From Sphingobium sp. OAS761 (GTDB taxonomy: Bacteria; Pseudomonadota; Alphaproteobacteria; Sphingomonadales; Sphingomonadaceae): a DNA stretch of 64,000 nt. Position 1 is the stretch's first letter. Each line of letters begins with the position of its first letter. Location of the stretch: positions 310,001 through 374,000 of the forward strand of contig NZ_JALJVY010000002.1 of assembly GCF_024168485.1 (NCBI RefSeq), given 5' to 3'. The position numbers and the translations under genes are program-made. Under the pieces are notes generated by a model. That model was not told the DNA's origin and made no database searches. It saw only the letters and a list, made by a program, of their open reading frames with translations. Shown piece after piece: positions 28,606-38,004 of this stretch.

Positions 28606-30170
28606 CGGCCACATGCGCCTTGCGGGTCAGTCCGGCACGCAATGCGCTGGCGCGAGGCGACGTCCAGGCGGCGCGGCAGTTCGCTGCCAGGATGATGGCC
28701 AACGATCCCCGCGATGCCGAAGGCCACTTTATCTTCGGCCTCGCGGAATCCACTGATGGCCGGATTGGCGCGGGTATCCAGCATCTGGATCGGGCCGTGA
28801 CGCTGGACCCTCAAGGGGAATACCGGGCTCAACTCGCCCGGCTGCTCGTCATGATGCGCCGCGACGGCGATGCCGCGGCGATCCTGCACGATGCCGAAAA
28901 GGCCCCGCCCTCGGACGCACTGAGCCGCGATACGATTGGCTGCGTCTATGCGCGCCTGGGCGACCATGGCGCCGCGCTAACCCATTTCGAAGAGGCGGTC
29001 CGGCTCGATCCGCCAAATATCAATTACCGCTACAATCTGGCAACGACGCTCAATTTTCTCGGTCGCGGCGACGAGGCAGAGACAGTATTGGAGGCGTTGA
29101 TAGCACTCGCCCCGCAGGACGCGCGGGCGCATCACCTTCTCTCGGCGCTTCGCAAACAAAGGCCGGACAATAATCATGTAGATCGCCTGGCCGGCACGCT
29201 TGCCGACGCGAAGGACGGCCGCAGCAGGCTGCTTGTCGGCTATGCGTTGACCAAGGAACTGGAGGATATCGGGCGGCCGGACGAGGCGCTGAAGCAGCTT
29301 TGCGCGACCAATGCAGAGCATCGTCGAAACCTGCCTTATGCCTTCGCCCGCGATGCGGCGCTGTTCGACGCCGTGGAAGGCGCGTGGCCGATTGCCGCCG
29401 CGTCCGACGCTCCGGAGGACGCGCCCATCTTCATCATCGGCATGCCGCGCACCGGCACCACGCTGGTCGACCGCATCCTTTCTTCCCATCCCCTGGTCGA
29501 AAGCGCCGGCGAATTGCAGGCCATGCCGCTTGCCGTGAAGAAGGCGGCCGGAACGAAGACCCCCACGGTCATGGACGCCGACACCATTGCGGCGGCCGCA
29601 CGCGCTGACATGGGGATGATCGGACGCCACTATCTGGAGCGCGCGGCCCATCACCGCCGGCAGCCCCGATTGCGTTTTATCGACAAGTTTCCGGGCAACT
29701 TCTTCTATGCCGGATTCATCGCCCGGGCGCTGCCCGGCGCGAGGATCGTCTGCCTGCGCAGGCATCCCATGGACACGGTGCTCAGCAACTTCCGCAACCT
29801 CTTCGCGGTCAGCTCCCGCTATTATGACTATAGCTACGACCTGCTGGACATCGCCGCTTATTATGCCCGCTTCGACCGGCTGATGGGCCTGTGGCGCGAA
29901 GCGCTGCCGGGCCGCCTGATCGAATTGCGCTATGAGGATCTGGTTGCCGATCAGGAAGGGGAGAGCCGTCGGCTGCTCGCCCATTGCGGGCTCGACTGGT
30001 CGGACAGCTGCCTGTCCTTCCACACCAACCATGCCCCCGTTTCCACGCCCAGCGCCGCCCAGGTGCGCCGCCCCATCTATGCCGACTCGGTCGGGCGATG
30101 GAAGCGGCATGCCGACGTTCTGGAACCGGTGCGCCGCTTTTTCGAGCAGGCCGGGGTCGGCATATCATGA
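28602..30170 (+). CDS. TPR-containing sulfotransferase
   Basis: The 522-residue protein has TPR-like helical repeats in its first 200 residues (for example GCVYARLGDHGAALTHFEEA and ATTLNFLGRGDEAETVLEAL). A sulfotransferase domain follows from about 270. The PAPS-binding loop is IIGMPRTGTTLVDRILSSHP and the 3'-phosphate site is near CLRRHPMDTVLSNF; LRYEDLVADQEGESRRLLAH is also typical. It would transfer sulfate from PAPS to a hydroxyl or tyrosine of an unknown acceptor. It overlaps the hydroxylase upstream and the secreted protein downstream by ATGA. Sulfation of the hydroxylated product is an attractive link but is inference. Confidence 0.87.
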   Translation: MTATCALRVSPARNALARGDVQAARQFAARMMANDPRDAEGHFIFGLAESTDGRIGAGIQHLDRAVTLDPQGEYRAQLARLLVMMRRDGDAAAILHDAEKAPPSDALSRDTIGCVYARLGDHGAALTHFEEAVRLDPPNINYRYNLATTLNFLGRGDEAETVLEALIALAPQDARAHHLLSALRKQRPDNNHVDRLAGTLADAKDGRSRLLVGYALTKELEDIGRPDEALKQLCATNAEHRRNLPYAFARDAALFDAVEGAWPIAAASDAPEDAPIFIIGMPRTGTTLVDRILSSHPLVESAGELQAMPLAVKKAAGTKTPTVMDADTIAAAARADMGMIGRHYLERAAHHRRQPRLRFIDKFPGNFFYAGFIARALPGARIVCLRRHPMDTVLSNFRNLFAVSSRYYDYSYDLLDIAAYYARFDRLMGLWREALPGRLIELRYEDLVADQEGESRRLLAHCGLDWSDSCLSFHTNHAPVSTPSAAQVRRPIYADSVGRWKRHADVLEPVRRFFEQAGVGIS

Positions 30171-30547
30171 CAGAAAGGAACCGGGTCATGCCGCCAGCCG
30201 CCAGATGGATGTTGATCCCCATGCTCCTCGGTTCGGCCACACCGGCCTTCGCCGCGTCGGAGCCGAGCACGCGGCTGGTGGAATGTTCAACGGGAGATTG
30301 CCTGCTTGTGACCGGCCGCCGCGACGACCGGCACGCCCCGGTCAGCATCAATGGCCACAAGGTTGCGGTCAAAGGCGCTTTGCGCTGGCAGACGCGGTTG
30401 CCGGTCGAAACATTCCGCGCATGGTCCGCACCCAATGCACGCACGGTGACAGTCTCCGTGGACGGCAGGGAGGCGGAGGCCAGGCTGCCCGTCGGCATGT
30501 TTGTCCGGCCGGAGGAATTGACGATGCTCGTCATCAGGCCCAAGTAA
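30167..30547 (+). CDS. Small secreted protein of unknown function
   Basis: The 126-residue protein has a signal peptide (RWMLIPMLLGSATPAFAAS, cleavage after AFA) and a beta-rich mature part with a cysteine pair (VECSTGDCLLVTG). The ATG at 30167 overlaps the sulfotransferase stop; an ATG at 30188 would give a cleaner signal peptide. I do not recognise the domain. The mature part reads like a small beta sandwich. It is the last gene of the hydroxylase-sulfotransferase operon. Confidence 0.65.
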   Translation: MTERNRVMPPAARWMLIPMLLGSATPAFAASEPSTRLVECSTGDCLLVTGRRDDRHAPVSINGHKVAVKGALRWQTRLPVETFRAWSAPNARTVTVSVDGREAEARLPVGMFVRPEELTMLVIRPK

Positions 30548-30669
30548 TATTGAGATAATAAGTCAGTAATAATCGAACAAACTTTATTGCCGTCTTGAAA
30601 TAATCATTGCCTGCTTCTATGTGATCCGCAGCCGCCGGAGAGCGGCGCTCGTCTGACGCACAGGAGACA

Positions 30670-30996
30670 ATGATGAAGATTGGCCTCGTGGCTCTCGCCA
30701 CTTTCGCATGCGCGATCCCCGCTTCGGCCTTCGCCGCCGACAACCCATTCGCTCAGGATCAGGCGACTCTCGACCTCAAGGGTCTCGACCTTGCTTCGGC
30801 CGACGGGCAGCAGCGCCTTGCCATCCGCATGAATCAGGCCGCCGGCGCCGTATGTGGCGACCGCCTCGCCGGCGTGCATCTCGCAGCCGAAGCAAAAGCC
30901 CAGGGGTGCCGTGCCGCCGTACTGGCCGATATCCGCTCCCAGATCGAAGCACGCCTGGCCATGAACGCAAAGCCGGTGCGCGTCGCCGCCCGCTAA
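30670..30996 (+). CDS. UrcA family secreted protein
   Basis: The 108-residue protein has a signal peptide (about 1-23, ending SAFAA). A short mature domain has the UrcA pattern DLKGLDLASADGQQRLAIRM, NQAAGAVCGD and a second cysteine in AQGCRAAVLADI. UrcA proteins are small periplasmic proteins of unknown function common in sphingomonads. A Shine-Dalgarno CAGGAGA precedes the ATG. It has its own 122-base upstream region and ends convergently with the beta-propeller gene, with a stem-loop between them. Confidence 0.82.
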   Translation: MMKIGLVALATFACAIPASAFAADNPFAQDQATLDLKGLDLASADGQQRLAIRMNQAAGAVCGDRLAGVHLAAEAKAQGCRAAVLADIRSQIEARLAMNAKPVRVAAR

Positions 30997-31012
30997 TGGC
31001 TTGGCTGGTTCA

Positions 31013-31046
31013 CCTCCGCCGCCCCGGTCTGCTGGGGCGACGGAGG
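31013..31046. terminator. Stem-loop between convergent genes
   Basis: A 13-bp GC-rich stem with one mismatch (31013-31025 with 31034-31046) separates the UrcA gene from the end of the leftward nitrogen operon. No T run follows on either strand, so it may work as a barrier rather than as a classical terminator. Confidence 0.5.
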
Positions 31047-31056
31047 AAAAGCCTGG

Positions 31057-31992
31057 TTATTTTGCCAGCTTCTTAGGGTTGGGCCACCATGTCAGCGTGT
31101 GCACATCATGCGCTGACGTCCACAATCCCTTTTTCGTAAAGCGCAGCGCCCCGCTGCCTTCTGCCTCGCCGACGCGTGCCTTGACCGTAAGCGTATCGGG
31201 GTCGATCGCAACGAAGGTCTGGTCTTCCGTGGTCCGCAGCCACACCATGCCTGCCCCGGTGTCGATGTCGCCATATTTCAGCACTTCGCCGACCTTGACG
31301 CGACCGGTGACGTCGCCCGTTACCGGATCGATGCGCGCGACGGTTCCGTCACCCTGCTCCTGAACCCATACGGCCCCTTCTCCGGCGGCCAGAAAGGCCG
31401 GCTCTTTGCCGAGCGCCGTGGTATTGGCCACCATATTGGTCGCGGGATCGATGCGCTGGATCGTGCCCGCCTCGCTGCTGACCGCCCACAGAGAACCGAA
31501 GCCGAAGGCGAGATAATGGGTTCCCGCGCTGACCGGGATGGTGGCCGTGACCTGGTTGCTGTCAGGATCGACGCGTGAGACCACGCCCTTGTGATCGCTT
31601 GCGACCCAGACCGATCCCGCCCCCGCGACGACATTGAGCTCGCCCATGGGATTGGCGATGCCAGTGGGGATGGTGGCGCTTTTTTCCGCCTTGATTCTGT
31701 CGATCCTGACGAGCGCCATTTCCTTGCAGTCAGCCACCCACAAAGCATCGCCCAGTATCGCCATCGCGCCGCAGGGTTTGGCCATCGGCACAGAAGCGAT
31801 CCGGCCCTTGCGCGACCAGCGTTCGACGCGGGCGTCATTGGTCGCCCAGACGCTGTCGCCATCGACCGCCAGAAAATCGGCAAAGCCCGGCACCTGGATC
31901 ACCTGTTCGCCGTGAGCAGGCGATGCGGCAGCCGCCGTGGCACAGCCCGCCACCAGCATGGCCCCTATGATGGGAAGCTTTGCCATGATCAT
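31057..31992 (-). CDS. Secreted YncE/streptogramin-lyase-like beta-propeller protein
   Basis: The 311-residue protein starts with a signal peptide that may be a lipobox (AMLVAGCATAA). It then shows repeated propeller blades of about 40 residues with patterns such as DSVWATNDA, DALWVADCKEMALVRID, GSVWVASDHKGVVSRVDPDS, GSLWAVSSEAGTIQRIDPAT and GAVWVQEQGDGTVARIDPVT. It is the last gene of the carboxylase operon and overlaps allophanate hydrolase by ATGA (start at 31992, with an ATG at 31986 as alternative). Vgb-like propellers include lyases, but no active site was identified. It may bind the operon's substrate in the periplasm. Confidence 0.78.
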   Translation of the reverse strand: MIMAKLPIIGAMLVAGCATAAAASPAHGEQVIQVPGFADFLAVDGDSVWATNDARVERWSRKGRIASVPMAKPCGAMAILGDALWVADCKEMALVRIDRIKAEKSATIPTGIANPMGELNVVAGAGSVWVASDHKGVVSRVDPDSNQVTATIPVSAGTHYLAFGFGSLWAVSSEAGTIQRIDPATNMVANTTALGKEPAFLAAGEGAVWVQEQGDGTVARIDPVTGDVTGRVKVGEVLKYGDIDTGAGMVWLRTTEDQTFVAIDPDTLTVKARVGEAEGSGALRFTKKGLWTSAHDVHTLTWWPNPKKLAK

Positions 31993-33758
31993 CCTTCCCG
32001 GTTGATATAGGCGCGCCAGCCGCCAAGGGCCGTGATGTCTTCCGCCCCCGTCATCGCGCGTGGTTCGGCCACGAAACCCTTGACGCTGCTGCCGTCCGAC
32101 AGCGTTACCGTGCCGATGGCAAGCGGCGCGGGCACTTCGGCGACGAAGCTGCCGAATTCGGCAACGCCCAGCTCATAGACTTCCAGCGCGATGGGACCGC
32201 CTTCGTCGCTATGCACCAGCGCGGGCTTGGGCGGCACGCTGTCCGCCATCGCGTAAAGCCTGTAATTGGGCGCGGTCTCGAAGGCGCCGACGAAGCGCGC
32301 CTCTCGCGACGTAAGCTGCCAGTGCAGCGGCATGTCTTTCAGGTGTGCGCCCACGACGGCGAGTTTCACGGTCTGCATTTTGCCCTCCAGGTCTAGTGGC
32401 GGTGGGGAAGGAAGATCGGCGGCGGCGAAATAGGCGTCCGCCACATCGAGCAGGGCACGGTCCGTGTCGGCCGGCCCGATCAGGGTGATGCCAAAGCCCG
32501 TGCCATTGGCACGACTGCCCGCAGGAATGGCGACAGCCGCCATGTCGAGCAGGTTGACGAAATTGGTGTAGAGCCCGAGGGCGCTGTTGAGCGCAACAGG
32601 CGCGGCGAGCAATTCGGCGATCCGGAAAGTCGTGCCCGTGGTCGGGAACGCCAGCAGGTCGATCTCCGACCATTGCGTGTCGGCATGGCGCTTGAGTTCG
32701 GCCAGGCGATAGATGCCATTGAACAGATCGACCGCGCTGATCCCCAGGCCAGGCTCCACCACCGCCCGCACGGTCGGATCGATGGCGTCGGGATTGTCGG
32801 CCAGAAGGCCGGACAGAGCGGCGGCGCGCTCCGCGACCCACGGCCCGCCATAGAGGAGCTGCGCGGCTTCCAGCAGCGGCGCGATGTCGATCTCGACCAG
32901 TTCTGCCAGACCGCCAAGTCGCTCCAGCGCGCGATCATACAGATATTCCGACTCCGCGTCACCGAACCAGACCCGCTGGTCGCGCCGCGGCACGCCGATC
33001 CGCTTGCAAGCGAGCAGTCGGTCCGCCAACGGCTTTGAATAGGCATCCGCAGGATCGAAGCCGGCGATGATCCCGTCCAGCAGGCGCGCGTCGCCGCTAT
33101 CATTGGCGAAGACGGTAATGCAGTCGAGCGTGCGGCAGGCCGGCACCAGTCCCGAATTGCTCCACCGCCCCTTTGTCGGCTTGAAGCCTATCAAATGCTG
33201 GAACGCGGCAGGCACCCGGCCCGACCCGGCTGTGTCCGTTCCCAGTGCGAACGCGACCAGCCCGGCCGCTACCGCTACTGAAGACCCCGAGCTCGATCCC
33301 CCGCTCACATAGGCGAGGTTATAGGCGTTCCGGGGACTGCCATAGGGGCTGCGCGTCCCGTTCAGCCCGGTCGCGAACTGATCGAGATTGGTCTTCCCGA
33401 TACAGATCGCCCCGGCTGAGACGAGGCGATCGACGACAGCTGCGGATGCAACGGGGCTGTATGCGAAGGCGGGACAGGCAGCGGTGGTTTCCGCCCAGGC
33501 CACATCGATATTGTCCTTCACCGCGAATGGAACGCCGGCCAGCGGCAGATCTTCGCCGTCTGCCAGCCGAGCGTCGATGGCTTTGGCCGCGACAATCAGA
33601 TCGTCGGCGCTCGGCCTGCTGATCCATATCTGCGGCTGGACGGCGTCATAGGCGATGAGCCGCCCAAGCGTTTCCTCCATCACGGCAAGGGCGCTGGTCC
33701 GCCCGGTCCTGATGTCCCGCACGATGGCGGTCGCGCTGCGGCGGTCGAGCGCGGTCAT
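31989..33758 (-). CDS. atzF: Allophanate hydrolase
   Basis: The enzyme hydrolyses allophanate to ammonia and CO2. The 589-residue protein has the amidase signature domain in its first 450 residues: the catalytic lysine in PFAVKDNIDV, and the glycine-serine stretch GGSSSGSSVAVAAG with the cis-serine and nucleophile (GTDTAGSGRVPA). The C-terminal domain (about 460-589) is the extra domain of AtzF-type hydrolases: LAVVGAHLKDMPLHWQL, VGAFETAPNYRLYAM and FVAEVPAPLAIG. The length fits the usual 590-600. The ATG at 33758 overlaps the stop of the carboxylase gene; an upstream start at 33863 would extend into that gene. Confidence 0.93.
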   Translation of the reverse strand: MTALDRRSATAIVRDIRTGRTSALAVMEETLGRLIAYDAVQPQIWISRPSADDLIVAAKAIDARLADGEDLPLAGVPFAVKDNIDVAWAETTAACPAFAYSPVASAAVVDRLVSAGAICIGKTNLDQFATGLNGTRSPYGSPRNAYNLAYVSGGSSSGSSVAVAAGLVAFALGTDTAGSGRVPAAFQHLIGFKPTKGRWSNSGLVPACRTLDCITVFANDSGDARLLDGIIAGFDPADAYSKPLADRLLACKRIGVPRRDQRVWFGDAESEYLYDRALERLGGLAELVEIDIAPLLEAAQLLYGGPWVAERAAALSGLLADNPDAIDPTVRAVVEPGLGISAVDLFNGIYRLAELKRHADTQWSEIDLLAFPTTGTTFRIAELLAAPVALNSALGLYTNFVNLLDMAAVAIPAGSRANGTGFGITLIGPADTDRALLDVADAYFAAADLPSPPPLDLEGKMQTVKLAVVGAHLKDMPLHWQLTSREARFVGAFETAPNYRLYAMADSVPPKPALVHSDEGGPIALEVYELGVAEFGSFVAEVPAPLAIGTVTLSDGSSVKGFVAEPRAMTGAEDITALGGWRAYINREG

Positions 33759-36700
33759 GCCGAAGCCCCCAGCGCCAGCATCGGCGCGCCCGGCTGCAAC
33801 GACTGCCGTTCCTGCACGTAGAGAGCCACCACCGTCCCCGTGCCGGGGCTTTGCACTGCGCATTCCATTTTCATTGCCTCAATGATGGCGATGGTGTCGC
33901 CGGCCTTCACTTCGTCCCCGACAGCGACCAGCAATTTCCAGATACTCCCGCCAAAGGGTGTTTCGACCAGCGCGGCCCCGTCCGGAATCGCGATCGTTTG
34001 CGATCCGGGCGCATCGGCTTCTGAAAGGTCGGTGATGCGGTCGAACTCGCCGCTCCGCTGCCATTCGGCGCGTTCCTCATCAAAAGCCGCCTGTCGACGC
34101 GCCTCGAACTCCGCGATGGACGAGGCATTGTCCGCGAGGAAGGCGCGGTAGTCGGCCAGGCGAAATTCCGATTGCTCGATCCTGATGGAGCGCCGTCCGC
34201 TGGGGAAGTCGCGACGCCATTCCACCAGCTCTTCCGCACTGACCGGATAAAAGCGAATCTGATCAAAGAAGCGCAGCAGCCAGGGCTTACCCTCGACGAA
34301 CGCATCGGTCTGGCGATGCGTATTCCACACCTGAATGGTCCGGCCGAATAGCTGATAGCCGCCCGGCCCCTCCATCCCGTAGATGCACATATAGGCGCCG
34401 CCGATGCCCACGACATTGGGCGGAGTCCATGTCCGCGCGGGATTATATTTTGTGGTGACCAGCCGGTGCCGCGGATCGACCGGGGTCGCAACCGGCGCGC
34501 CGAGATAGACGTCGCCCAGCCCCAGGACCAGATAGTTGGAATCGAAGATCAGCTTCTCTACCGCATCGACGTCGGGCAGGCCGTTCACCCGGCGGATGAA
34601 CTCGATATTATCGGGACACCACGGCGCGTCGGCGCGGACGCCGCTCATATATTTCTCGATGGTTTTGATCGTGGCCGGGTCGCGCCAGCTCAGCGGGAGA
34701 TGCACGATGCGGGACGGTATGGTGAAATCCTGAAGGTCGCCCAGCCGCTCTTCGGCAGCGATGAGAGCGGCCAGCGCGGCGCGCTGCTCCAGCCTCTCGC
34801 CGTCAAAATGAAGCTGTAGCGACCGGATGCCCGGCACCACGTCGACCACGCCGGGGAGCGCGAGCCGCTCCAGCTCGATCATCAGCGCATGGACCCGGAT
34901 CCGCAGCTCGATGTCGAGGACGATGGGGCCATATTCGACCAGGATATTACGGTCGCCCTGCTGTCGATAAACGGTGCGAGGACGGCCCGGCACCTCCGGG
35001 ATATCGGCGAGAATGGGCGAGAGCACGTCGATCGGCCGAGCCGGACCCAGATCGTCCGCCGTTCCCCAGGCTATCCGGCGCTTCTGCAGCCTGTCCGCCG
35101 CGGCAGCGTCACCAATGTTGACCGGCACGAACCGGAGCTTGTCACCGGGCGCAAGCTGGCCGATTTTCCAGCGGTCAGCGGCAATCACGACGAAGGGGCA
35201 GACGAAGCCTCCCAGCGACGGTCCATCGGGACCCAGGATGATCGGCATGTCGCCGGTAAAGTCGACGGCGCCGATCGCGTAGGGGTTGTCGTGGATATTG
35301 GACGGATGAAGGCCCGCCTCCCCACCATCTGCCCGCGCCCACTCCGGCTTGGGGCCGACCAGGCGCACGCCCGTGCGATTGCTGTTGTAATGGACCTGCC
35401 ATTCAGCGGACACGATTGCCGCTATGTCGGCTTGGGTGAAGAAGTCGGGCGCGCCGTGCGGGCCATAGAGCACACGCACCGCCCATTCGGTGGGAAGGTC
35501 GGGCAGCGTGATCGAAGGCAGCGGCCCATCCGTCTCGCCATCTGCCAGGTGCAACGTATCGCCCGCCAGCAAGCGGCGCGCGGCATGCCCCCCGAACTGA
35601 CCGAGTTCAAAGGTGCTGCGGCTGCCCAGATAGGGCGCGATGTCGAGGCCGCCGGCGAACAGGATATAGCCACGCAACCCCCCGCCCGAAGCGCGACCGA
35701 GCGCCAGTGTCTGACCCGCGCGCACGGCGATCGCCACGCCGCGCGGAGCCGGTTCACCGTCGAGCGTCGCGCCGAAATCGGCGCCCATCAGGCAGATGCG
35801 CGCATCCGCCGTGAAGACCAGCGTCGGGCCGGTGACCGTGACTTCCAGGCCCGCCGTCCCTTCTGGGTTGCCCAGCAGCCTGTTCCCCAGGCGGAAAGAC
35901 TGGTCGTCCATCGGTCCCGACGGGGGCACGCCGACCGCCCAGAGCTTCTGGCGTCCGGGCCAGTCCTGCACGGTGGTAGCGGTGCCGCCGCTGATGACGC
36001 GAACGCTGCGGCTGTTGGAGGCGATACCCTCCAACAGACGCGTCGACACCTCTCCGCTGACAAAGGCGGGGGCGCGGACCACATCGCGCAGCCAGCGCAG
36101 GTTCGTCTCGATTCCGTCCACCCGGCTCTGATCAAGCGCGGACTGCATCCTTTCGATGGCTTCGGCACGGGTCGGTGCATGGACGATCAGCTTGGCGAGC
36201 ATGGGATCGTACCAGCTGCTGACCTCGCTGCCCGCCATGCACCATGTCTCGGCGCGTATGCCCGCCGGAAACTCGACTGCGGTCAGCGCCCCCGAAGTGG
36301 GCCGGTAGTCCAGCGCGGGGTCTTCGGCATAGAGCCGCACCTGAACCGAATGTCCCTGCGGCACGGGCGGATCGGCATCGAGAAAGGCGTAATCGCCCGC
36401 GCCGCCCCGGATCATCCATTCGACAAGATCGATCCCCATCACCTCTTCGGTAACGCCATGTTCGACCTGAAGCCGCGTGTTCATCTCGAGGAAGAAGAAC
36501 TCCTCGCGCTCCGCATCATAGAGAAACTCGACCGTTCCCGCCGATCTGTAGTTCGCAGCCTGACCAAGGCGCGTTGCGGCCGCGATCAGATCGTGGCGCA
36601 CGACGTCGGGCAGCAACGGGGCGGGCGCTTCTTCGACCACCTTCTGGTTACGGCGCTGAAGCGAACAGTCGCGCTCGCCGAGCGGCATGATCCGGCCCTG

Positions 36701-37351
36701 CCCGTCACCGAACAGCTGCACTTCGATGTGGCGCGCGCGGCGGATGTAGCGTTCAAGGAAGATGCCGGCGTCGCCGAAATTGCTTTGCCCCTGCCGGGCA
36801 ACGGCGGCGAAACCTTCGCGGACCGCGGCCTCGTCCTCGCAAATGCGCATGCCGATGCCGCCGCCCCCGGCCGTCGCCTTCAATATCACGGGAAAACCGA
36901 TTTCGCAGGCGGCGGCGACCGCCTCTTCCTCGCCGGTCAGCAGTCCGGTGCCCGGCGCCAGCGGAACGCCATGCGCGGCGGCCAGAGCGCGTGCGCTGTG
37001 CTTGAGGCCGAAGGTGCGGATATTGTCCGGCGTGGGTCCGATGAAGATAATGCCGGCAGCCGCGCAGGCCTCCGCAAACTCCACATTTTCGGCAAGGAAG
37101 CCGTAGCCGGGATGAATCGCCCCCGCGCCGGTTGCGCGGGCGGCTTCGATAATGGCGGCGATGTTGAGATAGCTGTCGGACGCCCGCGCCGCGCCGATGC
37201 AGACCGCCTCGTCCGCCTGCGCCACGTGCAGCGAGCCTTCATCCGCTTCGGAATAGACCGCGACGGAACGCAGGCCCATGCGCCGCAATGTGCGAATGAT
37301 GCGGGTGGCAATCGCCCCGCGGTTGGCGATCAGAACCGTGTCGACGCTCAT
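33755..37351 (-). CDS. uca: Urea/guanidine carboxylase (biotin-dependent)
   Basis: The 1198-residue protein is a single-chain biotin carboxylase. The N-terminal carboxylase domain (about 1-450) starts with VLIANRGAIATRIIRT and has GAIHPGYGFLAENVEFAEAC and ATP-grasp glycine loop KATAGGGGIGMRICE. A carboxyltransferase domain (about 500-1040) is built of KipA/KipI-like parts (GVPPSGPMDDQSFRLGNRLL). The urea-binding segment KYNPARTWTPP follows, with YMCIYGMEGPGGYQLFGRT after it. The biotin lysine is in EAMKMECA near the C-terminus. ATP and bicarbonate are used to make allophanate from urea, or carboxyguanidine from guanidine in related enzymes. The ATG at 37351 overlaps the DUF1989 gene and fits the usual 1200 residues. 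The neighbouring DUF1989 pair favours guanidine. Confidence 0.9.
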   Translation of the reverse strand: MSVDTVLIANRGAIATRIIRTLRRMGLRSVAVYSEADEGSLHVAQADEAVCIGAARASDSYLNIAAIIEAARATGAGAIHPGYGFLAENVEFAEACAAAGIIFIGPTPDNIRTFGLKHSARALAAAHGVPLAPGTGLLTGEEEAVAAACEIGFPVILKATAGGGGIGMRICEDEAAVREGFAAVARQGQSNFGDAGIFLERYIRRARHIEVQLFGDGQGRIMPLGERDCSLQRRNQKVVEEAPAPLLPDVVRHDLIAAATRLGQAANYRSAGTVEFLYDAEREEFFFLEMNTRLQVEHGVTEEVMGIDLVEWMIRGGAGDYAFLDADPPVPQGHSVQVRLYAEDPALDYRPTSGALTAVEFPAGIRAETWCMAGSEVSSWYDPMLAKLIVHAPTRAEAIERMQSALDQSRVDGIETNLRWLRDVVRAPAFVSGEVSTRLLEGIASNSRSVRVISGGTATTVQDWPGRQKLWAVGVPPSGPMDDQSFRLGNRLLGNPEGTAGLEVTVTGPTLVFTADARICLMGADFGATLDGEPAPRGVAIAVRAGQTLALGRASGGGLRGYILFAGGLDIAPYLGSRSTFELGQFGGHAARRLLAGDTLHLADGETDGPLPSITLPDLPTEWAVRVLYGPHGAPDFFTQADIAAIVSAEWQVHYNSNRTGVRLVGPKPEWARADGGEAGLHPSNIHDNPYAIGAVDFTGDMPIILGPDGPSLGGFVCPFVVIAADRWKIGQLAPGDKLRFVPVNIGDAAAADRLQKRRIAWGTADDLGPARPIDVLSPILADIPEVPGRPRTVYRQQGDRNILVEYGPIVLDIELRIRVHALMIELERLALPGVVDVVPGIRSLQLHFDGERLEQRAALAALIAAEERLGDLQDFTIPSRIVHLPLSWRDPATIKTIEKYMSGVRADAPWCPDNIEFIRRVNGLPDVDAVEKLIFDSNYLVLGLGDVYLGAPVATPVDPRHRLVTTKYNPARTWTPPNVVGIGGAYMCIYGMEGPGGYQLFGRTIQVWNTHRQTDAFVEGKPWLLRFFDQIRFYPVSAEELVEWRRDFPSGRRSIRIEQSEFRLADYRAFLADNASSIAEFEARRQAAFDEERAEWQRSGEFDRITDLSEADAPGSQTIAIPDGAALVETPFGGSIWKLLVAVGDEVKAGDTIAIIEAMKMECAVQSPGTGTVVALYVQERQSLQPGAPMLALGASA

Positions 37352-37983
37352 GCGGTCACGATCATGCGGACGGGGGTGGGATTGAAGCCGTTGCACGGAT
37401 TGTTGATCTGCGGGCAATTCGACACGACGACGATGACGTTCATTTCCGCTTTCAGATCCACCGTAAGGCCGGGCGCGGAGATGCCATCGACGATCCCCAG
37501 GGATCCGTCCTCCTCGACCGGCACGTTCATGAAAAAGTTGATGTTGGAGACGATGTCGCGCTTGCCGCGCCCCTCCCGCAGGTTCGCCTCCAGAAAATTC
37601 TCGACGCACGCATGTTCCGCCTTGGTGTGGTGGCCATAGCGCAGGGTATTGGATTCGCACGAACAGGCGCCGCCGATCGTGTCATGATAATCGACCGACG
37701 TGGACACGATGGTCATCATCGGTCTCCCCTCGTTCGACCGCAGCACCGTTCCCTCGCGCAGGAACAGGTTCCCCTGCGCCGACACGGTGTCCTGCGCGCT
37801 GTAGCGTTCGGCATCGTCCTCCGCGGCATAGAGGAGAAAGTCGACCGCCTGATTGCCCTCCAGATCGACGATGCGCAGCGTCTGGCCGGCAGCGACATGG
37901 TGCAGCCATGGCGCCCGCGCAGGCACGATGACATCGTGGACGACCGGGCCCGAAAGGCCCGACAAATGGGGATCGATGCTCAT
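37348..37983 (-). CDS. DUF1989 protein, urea-carboxylase-associated (probable carboxyguanidine deiminase subunit)
   Basis: The 211-residue protein belongs to DUF1989 (urea amidolyase-associated protein type). Visible blocks are GQTLRIVDLEGNQAVDFLLY, FLREGTVLRSNEGRPMM and VENFLEANLREGRGKRD, together with FFMNVPVEEDG and SNCPQINNPCNGFNPTPVRM, whose cysteines and asparagines are conserved. Paired DUF1989 proteins encoded next to the carboxylase have been described as the carboxyguanidine deiminase CgdAB, which turns carboxyguanidine into allophanate. The gene overlaps the carboxylase start by ATGA. Which of the pair is CgdA and which CgdB is not decided here. Confidence 0.85.
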   Translation of the reverse strand: MSIDPHLSGLSGPVVHDVIVPARAPWLHHVAAGQTLRIVDLEGNQAVDFLLYAAEDDAERYSAQDTVSAQGNLFLREGTVLRSNEGRPMMTIVSTSVDYHDTIGGACSCESNTLRYGHHTKAEHACVENFLEANLREGRGKRDIVSNINFFMNVPVEEDGSLGIVDGISAPGLTVDLKAEMNVIVVVSNCPQINNPCNGFNPTPVRMIVTA

Positions 37984-38004
37984 GTGGGAAGCTGTTCCTT
38001 CCTG

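Noticed and set aside
34889..37639. A 916-codon open frame on the plus strand opposite the carboxylase gene
   Set aside because: It mirrors the codon bias of the real minus-strand gene, has no recognisable domain and no ribosome binding site.
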